From contig JAGRGB010000067.1 in NCBI GenBank assembly GCA_020445745.1, positions 1 through 62,210 of the forward strand: a stretch of 62,210 nt of DNA, read 5' to 3'. Shown one piece after another: positions 9,559-17,443 of the stretch. This DNA comes from Rhodocyclaceae bacterium (lineage in GTDB: Bacteria; Pseudomonadota; Gammaproteobacteria; Burkholderiales; Rhodocyclaceae). The translations under genes and the position numbers were made by a program. Position 1 is the first letter of the stretch; each line of letters begins with the position of its first letter. The notes under the pieces were generated by a model. That model had not been told where the DNA came from, searched no databases, and saw only the letters and a list, made by a program, of their open reading frames with translations.

Positions 9559-9659
9559 CTGCGCTCCTTGCCGGCGATCGCCGGGCGGCATCGCCGACCG
9601 ACCTTCAGTTTGAGCAATTGCGCCTTTTGCCGCAATGCAAAAAACGCCTCCGGCTCTGG

Positions 9660-9665
9660 TATCAT
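9660..9665 (+). promoter_or_regulatory. Candidate extended -10 for the B12 riboswitch transcript
   Basis: TATCAT preceded by TGG lies about 30 bases before the riboswitch core. The -35 region is poor, so an extended -10 promoter is only a guess. Confidence 0.3.
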
Positions 9666-9689
9666 CCGCGTCGCACCCGAAGTCCGGGT

Positions 9690-9900
9690 GCGTGTGCTTG
9701 CCAGGTGCCCCGCGACCCTTCCGGCGCGGGGTTAAACGGGAAGCAGGTGCGCGGCGGATCGCCGCAATTCCTGCGCTGCCCCCGCAACGGTAGGTGGAAC
9801 ACGGGTCCATCCAACCGCCACTGGATCGTGCCGATCTGGGAAGGCGATGAACCCGAGGCCTCGGTCGAAGCCTCATCCACGAGCCCGGATACCGGCCTGC
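9690..9900 (+). promoter_or_regulatory. Cobalamin (B12) riboswitch
   Basis: The 5' leader of btuB contains the conserved cobalamin aptamer elements in the correct order. These are a GCCAGGTGCC start (about 9700), TTAAACGGGAA (9732), GCTGCCCCCGCAACGGT (about 9776), CACTGG, GGGAAGGCGA (about 9840) and the B12 box GCCCGGATACCGGCC ending near 9896. Adenosylcobalamin binding is expected to repress the downstream btuB operon. The whole 9559-10075 region has no protein gene. Confidence 0.96.
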
Positions 9901-9909
9901 GGCACTGGT

Positions 9910-9941
9910 GGCGGACGCGCTGCGCCAAGCTCGCGTCCGCC
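9910..9941 (+). promoter_or_regulatory. Stable inverted repeat after the B12 aptamer (expression platform candidate)
   Basis: A perfect 10-bp stem, GGCGGACGCG (9910-9919) and CGCGTCCGCC (9932-9941), with a 12-base loop begins about a dozen bases after the B12 box. There is no T run after it, so it is not a normal intrinsic terminator. It could be a switching or Rho-linked structure. Confidence 0.5.
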
Positions 9942-10075
9942 GGCAGCCTTGGAGCCGCGGGGAAGCGGCGCCGGCGTGCACAGCGTCCGTGCTCCGGCCC
10001 CCGATCCCGTGGCCCTCGTCACCTTTTGCGTGGGTCGTGCGCGGGTGCGCCAGCGGCCCTGGGGGAACCTGAATC

Positions 10076-12040
10076 ATGCTTCTTCGCCTGGAAGGCGCGG
10101 CATTCGCCGCGCTTCTCGTGATGCCGGCCGCAGTCGCGGCGACGACACCGCAACGCGCGGACGCGGTGATCGTCACCGCATCCCGCTTCGCCAACGACGA
10201 GCACGGTGTGCCCACCCATGTGTCGGTGATCGACCGGCGCGAAATCCAACGCAGTCCGGCGGTTTCGATTCCGGACCTGCTGAAGGGCCGGGCCGGGATC
10301 GACAGCCGCCCGCTGTACGGCCCCCTCGGCCTCGACGCGACCGTCGACATGCGCGGCTTCGGCGACTCCGCGACCAGCAACACGCTGGTGCTGATCGACG
10401 GCGTCCGACTCAATCCGGTGGACGCCAGCGGCATCGACTGGTCGGCGATCCCGCGTGAGTCGATCGAACGCATCGAGATCATCCGCGGCAGCGGTGCGGT
10501 GCTCTACGGCGACCGGGCGGTCGGCGGCGTGATCAACATCGTCACCGACAAGTCCGCCCGCCCCTACCGCCACGTCGAGATCGGTGTCGGCAGCTACGAC
10601 TACCGGGACATCTCGCTTGCCGCGCGGGGTGGTGTCGATGCATTCAGCTACCAGGCGGCGGCGTCGTGGGCCGAGACCGACGGCTGGCGCGACAACAACG
10701 ATGCCGACCGCCGCGCAGCCAATGCCCGGCTGGGCTGGTTTTTCGGCGACGACAGCGAGCTGTTCGTCAATCTCGCGGCCTTCGGCGACAGCACCGGCCA
10801 GCCCGGCTCGATCGCCGAGGCGGACTATCGGACGCGCCCGACCTTCGCCCGCACGCCCGACGATCGCGGCCGCAGCGAGGGCTACCGGCTGCGGCCCGGG
10901 CTCAGCCACCGCCTCGGCGAGACGCTCGACCTGGCCATCGAGAGCGGTGTCGAGCACCGGCGGACGGTGTTCGAGTCGCCGTCGTTCGGCTCGCAGCGCG
11001 ACAGCGACACGGTATTCGTGACGCCTCGGCTGCGTTGGCGGCACGATCTGGCGACACTGCCCAGCGAGACCGTGTTGGGCATGGACTGGTACCACGCCGA
11101 GGTGGAAGCGGATACCGACAGCAGCTTCACCGGCGTCAACCGCCAGAGCGGGCGTCAGATCAGCCGCGCGGTATACCTGCAGAACACCTCCCGGCTTTCA
11201 GCGGCGCTCCAGCTCGCCGTCGGCTTCCGCCGCCAGGAAGTGGACCAGCGCGCGACCGACCGGCAGGCCGCCCTGTCCGGACAGGCCACCCGCTCGCGCA
11301 ATGCCCACGAAATAGGACTCGCCTGGCAGGCCAGCGAGGCCCTCAAGCTGCATGTCCGCAGCGGCCGGGTGTTCCGCTTCGCCAATACCGACGAGCTGTT
11401 CGGCTTCGACCCGGAGACCTTCGCCTCGGTCTTTGCCGGCGACCTCAAGCCCCAGCAGGGCGACAGCCACGAGCTTGGTGCCAGCTACCGCCGCGGGCCG
11501 CTCGATGTGCACATGGCGCTGTTCCGTCTCGATCTCGAGGACGAAATCGGCTTCAACAGCGAGACCTTCGCCAACGAGAACTTTGCCGACACCCGGCGCC
11601 AGGGCGTCGAGGTCGAGGCCGGCTGGCAGCTGGACGAAGCGCTGCTCCTGCGCCTCGCCCTGACCCGACAGAGCGCCGAGTTCCGCGAGGGTCAGTGGTC
11701 GGGCAATCAGATTCCGCTGGTGCCTTCCTACCAGGCGTCGCTGACCGCCGCATGGGACGGCGGCGGCGCCGGCCGGTGGTCGGCGATCGTGCGCGACGTC
11801 GGCGAGCGGCGCTATTCCGGCGACTTCACCAACAGCCGCAAGCGGCTGTCCGGCTATACCACCGCGGATCTGACCGCCGAGTGGCAGGTCGACGCATGGT
11901 CGGTGAAGGCCCAGGTGCTGAACCTGTTCGACCAGCGCTACGCACCGTTCGCGCTGTACTCGAGCTTCCGCGACGACTTCTTCTACTTTCCGGCCGACCC
12001 GCGCAGCGTCTTCGTGAGTGCGCGCTACCGCTTCGACTGA
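10076..12040 (+). CDS. btuB: TonB-dependent outer-membrane receptor, BtuB type (vitamin B12)
   Basis: The 654-residue receptor has a signal peptide of about 21 residues, a TonB box-like DAVIVTASR, a plug domain (RGFGDSATSNTLVLIDG, then the GSGAVLYGDRAVGGVINIVT signature) and a long beta-barrel. It ends in an aromatic C-terminal strand (VSARYRFD). It should carry cobalamin across the outer membrane at the expense of TonB. The cobalamin riboswitch directly upstream and btuC-btuD downstream give the substrate. It is slightly longer than E. coli BtuB. Confidence 0.94.
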   Translation: MLLRLEGAAFAALLVMPAAVAATTPQRADAVIVTASRFANDEHGVPTHVSVIDRREIQRSPAVSIPDLLKGRAGIDSRPLYGPLGLDATVDMRGFGDSATSNTLVLIDGVRLNPVDASGIDWSAIPRESIERIEIIRGSGAVLYGDRAVGGVINIVTDKSARPYRHVEIGVGSYDYRDISLAARGGVDAFSYQAAASWAETDGWRDNNDADRRAANARLGWFFGDDSELFVNLAAFGDSTGQPGSIAEADYRTRPTFARTPDDRGRSEGYRLRPGLSHRLGETLDLAIESGVEHRRTVFESPSFGSQRDSDTVFVTPRLRWRHDLATLPSETVLGMDWYHAEVEADTDSSFTGVNRQSGRQISRAVYLQNTSRLSAALQLAVGFRRQEVDQRATDRQAALSGQATRSRNAHEIGLAWQASEALKLHVRSGRVFRFANTDELFGFDPETFASVFAGDLKPQQGDSHELGASYRRGPLDVHMALFRLDLEDEIGFNSETFANENFADTRRQGVEVEAGWQLDEALLLRLALTRQSAEFREGQWSGNQIPLVPSYQASLTAAWDGGGAGRWSAIVRDVGERRYSGDFTNSRKRLSGYTTADLTAEWQVDAWSVKAQVLNLFDQRYAPFALYSSFRDDFFYFPADPRSVFVSARYRFD

Positions 12041-12047
12041 GTCGGCG

Positions 12048-13025
12048 ATGCCCCCCCGCGCCTCGGTGTTGCTGGCATTGCCCGCGCTTCTGCTGGCCGG
12101 GCTGGCGGCGCTGGCGTGGGCCCTGGCGTCGGGAGAAACGCATGCCGACTGGTCGAGCGTGGCCGACGCGCTGGCCGGCGGCACGGCCTTCGATGCGGCG
12201 GTGATCCGCGAACTCCGTCTGCCGCGGGCGGTGGCCGCCTACGCCGGCGGCGGCATGCTGGCGGTTGCCGGTGCGCTGATGCAGGTGCTGCTTCGCAATC
12301 CGCTCGCCGACCCGTACGTGCTCGGTGTCTCGGGCGGCGCAGCAGTCGGCGCGCTGGGCGCCTTGAGCCTCGGCCTGTCGGCGCTGAGCGCCGACGCCTG
12401 CGCCTTCGCCGGCGCCCTGGCAGCGATGCTGCTGGTGTTCGGACTGGCGCGCGGCGACGGCTCGTGGACCCAGACCCGGCTGCTGCTGACCGGCGTCATC
12501 GTCGCCGCCGGCTGCGGCGCGGTGGTGACCCTGATGCTGTCGATGGCCCACGACGCCCGCGTCCATTCGATGCTGTTCTGGCTGATGGGCGACGCCTCCG
12601 CGGCCGGGCGGCCGTGGCCGGCGCTGGTGCTGCTGGCGCTGGCCGTGCTGGCCTGCCTGCCGCTGGCCCGTGACCTCAACGTGCTCGCCCGCGGCGCCCT
12701 CGGCGCCCGCGCCCTGGGCGTCGCCGTCGAACGGCTGCGGCTGGTGATCTACCTGCTCGCCTCGCTGCTGACCGCGGTCGCGGTGACGATGATCGGCACC
12801 GTCGGCTTCGTCGGCCTGATCGTGCCGCACCTGGTACGCCTCGCGATCGGCAACGACCAGCGGGTGCTGCTGCCGGCGTCGGCGCTGGCCGGCGGCGCGC
12901 TGCTGGTACTGGCCGACACCGCGGCGCGGCTGGTGCTGTCGCCGCTGCAGTTGCCGGTGGGGGTGCTGACGGCGCTGATCGGCGTGCCGGTGTTCCTGTT
13001 CCTGCTGGCGCGGCACTACCGATGA
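12048..13025 (+). CDS. btuC: Cobalamin ABC transporter permease
   Basis: This FecCD/BtuC-family inner-membrane permease has about ten hydrophobic helices in 325 residues. Family landmarks are visible: LRLPRAVAAYAGGGMLAVAGALMQ near the N-terminus, RNPLADPYVLGVSGGAAVGA, and FVGLIVPHLVRL near the C-terminus. I start at the ATG at 12048 (MPPRAS), 7 bp after btuB; an upstream start at 12018 would overlap btuB and adds nothing family-like. The stop overlaps the btuD start by 4 bp. Confidence 0.94.
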   Translation: MPPRASVLLALPALLLAGLAALAWALASGETHADWSSVADALAGGTAFDAAVIRELRLPRAVAAYAGGGMLAVAGALMQVLLRNPLADPYVLGVSGGAAVGALGALSLGLSALSADACAFAGALAAMLLVFGLARGDGSWTQTRLLLTGVIVAAGCGAVVTLMLSMAHDARVHSMLFWLMGDASAAGRPWPALVLLALAVLACLPLARDLNVLARGALGARALGVAVERLRLVIYLLASLLTAVAVTMIGTVGFVGLIVPHLVRLAIGNDQRVLLPASALAGGALLVLADTAARLVLSPLQLPVGVLTALIGVPVFLFLLARHYR

Positions 13026-13810
13026 CCTCTTCCGCCCGCGACACCCCCGCGCTGCTCGAAGCCGAGGCCCTGGCGCTACGGGCCGGCGAACGCTGGCTGT
13101 GCTCGCAACTGGCGCTGCGCCTGACCGCCGGAGAATGCGTGGTGGTGCTCGGCCCCAACGGCTCCGGCAAGACCACCCTGCTGCACACCCTGGCAGGCCT
13201 GCGCGAGCCGGGCGCGGGCGTGGTTCGCCTGCAAGGCCTCGCCTACCGCGAGCGCAGCCCCCGCGACAACGCCCGCCTGCGCGCCCTGCTGCCCCAGATC
13301 CAGGTCGAGCAGTTCTCGTGTTCCGTGCTCGAGGCCACCCTGGTCGGTCGCCACCCGCATGTCGGCCGCTGGTCCTGGGAGAGCCGCACGGATCTCGCCA
13401 TCGCCCACGCCGCGCTGACCCGCGTCGGCATCGATGCATTGGCCGGGCGCGACATCCTCAGCCTGTCCGGCGGCGAGCGCCAGCGCGTCGCGATCGCCGC
13501 GCTGCTGGCCCAGCAGCCCTCGCTGTATCTGCTCGACGAACCCCTCAACCATCTCGATCTCAGATTCCAGATCCAGGTGCTGGAGCTGTTTCGCGAACTC
13601 GCCCGCGATGGCGCCGGTGTGGTGATGGTGGTGCACGACATCAACCTGGCGGCACGCTACGCCGACCAGGTCGTCCTGCTCGATGGGCGCGGCGGCGTGC
13701 TCGCCGGCCGGGCGCGGGAGATCCTGCAGCCCGGGCGACTGGCGGATGCCTTCGGCCACCCGCTGATCCGTGCCGAAGTCGACGGCCACACGGTTTTCGT
13801 GCCACGCTGA
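13022..13810 (+). CDS. btuD: Cobalamin ABC transporter ATP-binding protein
   Basis: The 262-residue ATPase powers BtuC. It has Walker A GPNGSGKTT, a Q-loop (LLPQIQ), the signature LSGGERQR, Walker B LYLLDEP and the H-loop VVHDINLAARYAD. The ATG overlaps the btuC stop (ATGA), so the two are translationally coupled. No BtuF-type periplasmic binding protein is encoded beside it or elsewhere in the window, so that subunit must be encoded elsewhere or is missing. Confidence 0.95.
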   Translation: MTSSARDTPALLEAEALALRAGERWLCSQLALRLTAGECVVVLGPNGSGKTTLLHTLAGLREPGAGVVRLQGLAYRERSPRDNARLRALLPQIQVEQFSCSVLEATLVGRHPHVGRWSWESRTDLAIAHAALTRVGIDALAGRDILSLSGGERQRVAIAALLAQQPSLYLLDEPLNHLDLRFQIQVLELFRELARDGAGVVMVVHDINLAARYADQVVLLDGRGGVLAGRAREILQPGRLADAFGHPLIRAEVDGHTVFVPR

Positions 13811-13929
13811 GCGAGCCGCCCGCCGGCCGGCTTGTGCTATTCTGCCGCTTCCGGTCTCCATCCTCGCGACCGCCCCGGCATCGTGCCGCAATGCCGTTCC
13901 GGCGTGCCGACTGCGCCACCGACCCTGAC

Positions 13930-15381
13930 ATGAACGATTACCTCAAGGCCGTCCCGGCAGAGCCCGTCGAACCGCCCCCCCGGCTGGAGGCTGCGTTTGC
14001 CGCGGCGTCACCCTGGCTCGCCGACGGAAGCAGCGAGCTGCCCCAGTTGCTGGCACCACCGCCCGTCGAGGCTGCGCCCGAAGCGCTGCCGGAAGACGTC
14101 GCCACGGCGCAGGCGCCACCGCCGCCGGAGGCGCCCGCCGCCGACACCGACGAGGTGGACGACGAGCGCGCCGGCGCCTATGCCGGCGACGACGGGGAGG
14201 CGACGACGACCAGCCCGATCGTCGCCACGATCGAGGTCTTCGGCGCCGCCGACGGCGACGCCTGGCCAACCTTCGAAGCCGATCTGCTGCTTTGCAGCGA
14301 CGCGCTGTCGCCACCGGCGACGCCCGGCTGCGCGGTCGAGCTTCTGCCCTCGACACTGCCCGAGCTGGACGCCCGGCTCGGTGCCGCCGGTGACTGCCGG
14401 GTTGCCATCGCGATCGCCGGCGACCCGCTCTCGGTCGGCCCGGGGCGTCGCCTGCTGGCGGCACTGGGCCCGGAGCGGGTGTGCCTGCACGCCGCCGTCG
14501 GCCCGCTGCAGGCAGCCCTCGCGCGCATCGGATTCGGCCTGGGTGACGTGCACCTGCTCGACCTCGATCTGCTGGGAGCAGAGGGTGTGCTGGCGCGCCT
14601 GCGCCGCGGACGCCTCTACGCTTTCATGCCCGGCCAGTTCGGCAGTCCGGCGGTCGGACGGCTGCTGGAGCAGGCCGGCCTCCATCAGGCCCGGGCGTGG
14701 CGCGTCGCCGCCGATCCGGCGGTGCCGGTCGAGGCCTTGCTGGCCTTCGAGTTGAGCGATCGTCCGGCACCGGACCCGGACAGCGGATTCGTCATCGCCT
14801 ACACCGTCGGCGCCGACGGCAGCAGCCGGGAGTGGCCGGGGATTCCAGCCGCCGAATTCGAGGCCGCCCTCCCGGAGGCGGCCAGGCTGCTGGCGCTGGC
14901 CTGGCTGCAGCCCGGTGACGACGACAGCGGCTGGTCGGTCGAAGGCGAGGAACCGGCACTGGCGCTCGACTGGTCACGCGAGCGGCCGGAGGCCAGGATC
15001 CATTGCGTCGGTGCCAGTGCCGACCGGCTGGCGCACCTGGCCCGGAGCCATCTCGCCGGACACGGCCTGACCGCGGTGGACGACGGCAGCTTTCGCAGCC
15101 TGTCGTCGCTGCCCGAGCCGAACGTGGTGTTCCTCAGGGCCGGGCCGGAGTTCACCCAGCAGGTGCGCACCGCGTTCGATCGCCTGCGACCGTCGGGGCG
15201 CATGGTGGTGGCCGCCGAGGGCGAACAGTCGCGCCTCGAGCTGATGCAGTTCGCCCACCGCCACCGCCCGGCATTGTGGCAGGACCTGACGGTCAGCGCG
15301 GGCGACGGCGCCGGCCGCTTCGAACTGGCCGCTGCCCGGAGCGTGCGCCTGATGGGATGGCTGAAGGCCGCACGCGGCTGA
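13930..15381 (+). CDS. CbiE-CbiT (CobL)-like protein, probable pseudoenzyme
   Basis: This 483-residue protein would normally be called hypothetical. Residues 1-95 are Pro/Ala/acidic low-complexity sequence. Residues 97-275 line up by eye with CbiE, the precorrin-6Y C5-methyltransferase half of CobL: AIAGDPLSVGPGRRLL at 161-176 matches the GDPL motif, followed by the LQxAxARxG helix at 193-201. Residues 320-475 resemble CbiT, with PEPNVVFLRAG at 395-405 and DRLRPSGRMVV at 417-427. The CbiT glycine-rich SAM loop (DxGxGxG) is replaced by SVEGEEP at 336-342, and the CbiE N-terminal glycine motif is also missing. The frame is intact and cobA follows 20 bp later. This is inference from motif reading; a different origin is possible. 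Confidence 0.6.
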   Translation: MNDYLKAVPAEPVEPPPRLEAAFAAASPWLADGSSELPQLLAPPPVEAAPEALPEDVATAQAPPPPEAPAADTDEVDDERAGAYAGDDGEATTTSPIVATIEVFGAADGDAWPTFEADLLLCSDALSPPATPGCAVELLPSTLPELDARLGAAGDCRVAIAIAGDPLSVGPGRRLLAALGPERVCLHAAVGPLQAALARIGFGLGDVHLLDLDLLGAEGVLARLRRGRLYAFMPGQFGSPAVGRLLEQAGLHQARAWRVAADPAVPVEALLAFELSDRPAPDPDSGFVIAYTVGADGSSREWPGIPAAEFEAALPEAARLLALAWLQPGDDDSGWSVEGEEPALALDWSRERPEARIHCVGASADRLAHLARSHLAGHGLTAVDDGSFRSLSSLPEPNVVFLRAGPEFTQQVRTAFDRLRPSGRMVVAAEGEQSRLELMQFAHRHRPALWQDLTVSAGDGAGRFELAAARSVRLMGWLKAARG

Positions 15382-15401
15382 ACCGCTGCAGTTCGAAGGA
15401 C

Positions 15402-16241
15402 ATGGCGGACGACGCGATCATCAGGATTCCGGAGCGTTTCTCGCGGGGGTCGGCGGTCGCCGGCACGGTCTATCTGATCGGCGCCGGGCCGGGCGCGGTC
15501 GAACTGCTCACGCTGCGCGCCGCGCACCTGCTCGGCGAGGCCGACGCCGTGGTGCACGACAACCTGGTCGGCGAGCAGGTCATGGAGCTGGTAGCGGCCG
15601 ACGCCGCTCGCTTCTATGTCGGCAAGAAGGCCGCCGACCATGCCCTGCCGCAGACCGCCATCAATGCCCTGCTGGTCCGGCTGGCGCGCGAAGGCCGGCG
15701 CGTGGTACGGCTCAAGGGCGGCGACCCCTACGTGTTCGGTCGCGGCGGCGAGGAGGCTGAGGACCTGGTTCGCGCCGGCGTCCCCTTCGAAGTGGTTCCG
15801 GGAGTCACCGCAGCGTCGGGAATCGCCGCCTACGCCGGCATTCCGCTGACCCATCGCGACCACGCCCAGGCGGTGGTGTTCGCCACCGGCTACCTCAAGG
15901 ACGGCTCGGTCGCCCTCGACTGGCCGATGCTGGCGCGCCCCCGGCAGACGGTGGTGATCTACATGGGCATCACGCGTCTGGCGGAAATCTGCGTGCAGCT
16001 GGTGGACCACGGTTTGCCGGCCGGCACCCCCGCCGCCGTGGTCCGCCACGGTACCCGTGCCGACCAGCGGGTGCTGACCAGCACCCTTTCCCGCCTGGCC
16101 GGCGACGCCCGCGCCGAGGGCATCAAGCCGCCGGCACTGTTGATCGTCGGCGATGTGGTCGGTCTGCAGGGCCGCCTCAACTGGTTCGCGCCGGAGCCCC
16201 CCGGCGACGGATCGGCCAACGAAGGTGGTTGCGATGCTTGA
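15402..16241 (+). CDS. cobA: Uroporphyrinogen-III C-methyltransferase
   Basis: CobA/SUMT methylates uroporphyrinogen III at C2 and C7 using SAM to give precorrin-2, the branch point to sirohaem and cobalamin. The 279-residue protein has the N-terminal VYLIGAGPGAVELLTLRA, RLKGGDPYVFGRGGEE and EVVPGVTAASG motifs typical of active enzymes, in contrast to the degenerate neighbour upstream. GAAGGA at 15395-15400 supports the ATG at 15402. It lacks the CysG dehydrogenase domain. Its last 8 bases overlap the TerB-like gene. Confidence 0.95.
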   Translation: MADDAIIRIPERFSRGSAVAGTVYLIGAGPGAVELLTLRAAHLLGEADAVVHDNLVGEQVMELVAADAARFYVGKKAADHALPQTAINALLVRLAREGRRVVRLKGGDPYVFGRGGEEAEDLVRAGVPFEVVPGVTAASGIAAYAGIPLTHRDHAQAVVFATGYLKDGSVALDWPMLARPRQTVVIYMGITRLAEICVQLVDHGLPAGTPAAVVRHGTRADQRVLTSTLSRLAGDARAEGIKPPALLIVGDVVGLQGRLNWFAPEPPGDGSANEGGCDA

Positions 16242-16686
16242 CGCGATCCGCGACTTCTTCCGCAACTCTCTGGCGGCGCCGCAGGCCGATCCGGGCAATG
16301 ACGACCGGCGCCTGCAGCTGGCCACCGCGGCATTGATGCTCGAGATGAGCCGGGTCGACGGCGAGGTCGCCGAGGCCGAGGAGCGGGCGATGCGCAACGC
16401 CCTCGAGCTGCGATTCGGCCTGAGCGGCGAGCAAGTCGGCGAGTTGTTGGCGCTGGCCGAGGCCGAAGCCCGCGAGTCGTCCGGCGACCATGCATTCACG
16501 TCGCTGATCAACAAGGGTTTCTCGGCCGAGGAAAAGGTCCGGGTGATCGAATTCATGTGGCAGATCGCCTATGCCGACGGCCACGTGGACGCGCACGAGA
16601 ACCATTTCATGCGCAAGCTCGCCGACCTGCTCTACATCTCGCGTGCGGATTACGCCGCGGCCAAGAAACGGGCGCGCGAGGGCTGA
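16234..16686 (+). CDS. TerB-like (tellurite resistance family) protein
   Basis: This 150-residue, all-helical protein has the TerB pattern: two half-repeats each with an acidic helix (MSRVDGEVAEAEE near 50 and IAYADGHVDAHENHF near 115). Such proteins are soluble and bind metal through the acidic residues, and their exact function is unclear. The ATG at 16234 lies inside the end of cobA with an AAGGTGG ribosome site, so translation is probably coupled. No other ter genes are nearby, so tellurite resistance itself should not be assumed. Confidence 0.85.
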   Translation: MLDAIRDFFRNSLAAPQADPGNDDRRLQLATAALMLEMSRVDGEVAEAEERAMRNALELRFGLSGEQVGELLALAEAEARESSGDHAFTSLINKGFSAEEKVRVIEFMWQIAYADGHVDAHENHFMRKLADLLYISRADYAAAKKRAREG

Positions 16687-16696
16687 AGCCGGCGCC

Positions 16697-17113
16697 TCAG
16701 TCGAGCATCGCGACGACCGTCACCGGCTGCCAGAAGTCCACCGTGCAGTCGGACTTGCCGTAGCACATCGAAAAACTTGCCAGCTGTTCCATCAGGCCCG
16801 GGTCCTCCGGATGATTGAACATCGGAATCACCACCTCCGCGCCGACGATCGATTGCTCGGCGCGGATGATGTCCCGCACGTTGCCCGGCAACGGCTGCGC
16901 ACCGGGCACGGCCGCGGCGATGCGCACCGAGCGCTCGGCGGCGTCGGCATCGACGGCAGCCATCCGCAGCACGCAGCGCATGGTGGTGTCGTTGTTGTAC
17001 CAGCACAACCAGCGGGTCTGCTGCGGCGTCGCCGAGAACGCCGGCGAGCAGGCAATCACCGCAGCGACGAAGATCAGTACCAGAGACAGTTCACGCGCCA
17101 GCTTCTGCATCAT
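16697..17113 (-). CDS. Exported Cys-containing protein of unknown function, behind a c-di-GMP riboswitch
   Basis: I do not recognise this 138-residue protein. It has a clear signal peptide (about 27 residues, cleavage after PAFSA). The mature part is about 111 residues with four cysteines (in WLCW, MRCV, SMCY, SDCT), which could form two disulfides. The ATG at 17113 is chosen because GAGG lies 6-7 bases upstream; starts at 17110 and 17119 are also in frame. It ends 10 bp from the convergent TerB-like gene. The cyclic-di-GMP-I riboswitch about 75 bp upstream suggests a role in surface, biofilm or motility behaviour, which is inference only. Confidence 0.8.
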   Translation of the reverse strand: MMQKLARELSLVLIFVAAVIACSPAFSATPQQTRWLCWYNNDTTMRCVLRMAAVDADAAERSVRIAAAVPGAQPLPGNVRDIIRAEQSIVGAEVVIPMFNHPEDPGLMEQLASFSMCYGKSDCTVDFWQPVTVVAMLD

Positions 17114-17187
17114 TTCCATCCTCGTCGAGGCGGAACCCGATTCGGACGGCGAGACGCGGAGGCGAGCGCGGACGCGAGCGCGTTCGC

Positions 17188-17282
17188 ATGGGTACCCCGG
17201 CAATCCCGCTGTCATAGAACCGAAGTCCCTTAGACCGGTGACTTTGCGCCCCCGCCTTTCGGTCGGGTTTGCCCTTTTCGGG
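17188..17282 (-). promoter_or_regulatory. Cyclic-di-GMP-I (GEMM-I) riboswitch
   Basis: Read on the minus strand, the segment carries the GEMM-I signature in order. It has GGGCAAACC (17274 downwards), a stem capped by a GAAA tetraloop (CCGAAAGG), CGCAAAG, CACCGGTCTAAG (tetraloop receptor region), a P3 stem capped by TTCG, GACAGCGGG and the closing ATTGCCG. A short P1 can pair CCCG upstream with CGGGG downstream. It lies 5' of the exported protein at 16697-17113 with about 75 bases of GC-rich leader between. The 17114-17443 interval contains no convincing protein gene. Confidence 0.92.
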
Positions 17283-17443
17283 TGGCTGTCCACCGCTTGC
17301 GCCATCTCCGGCCAAGCCTTGCGGCAACCCTCCCTGCCTGCTTTCGGCGAGCACCCGGGCAAGACCTGGATGACTGCCTGAAACCTGCTTTCGGCAATCC
17401 GCCGGCGCCCTTGAAAGGCGTCTGGCGGCGGCCGTGAAGTCGA

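Noticed and set aside
16697-17362. Longer 221-residue reading of the exported protein
   Set aside because: The extra N-terminus would be translated riboswitch RNA; the signal peptide begins at 17113.
17283-17443. A second tandem GEMM riboswitch upstream of the first
   Set aside because: GCCGAAAGC and GGGTTGCCG pieces occur, but the GEMM core order (GGGCAAACC, CGCAAAG, CCGG) is not present.
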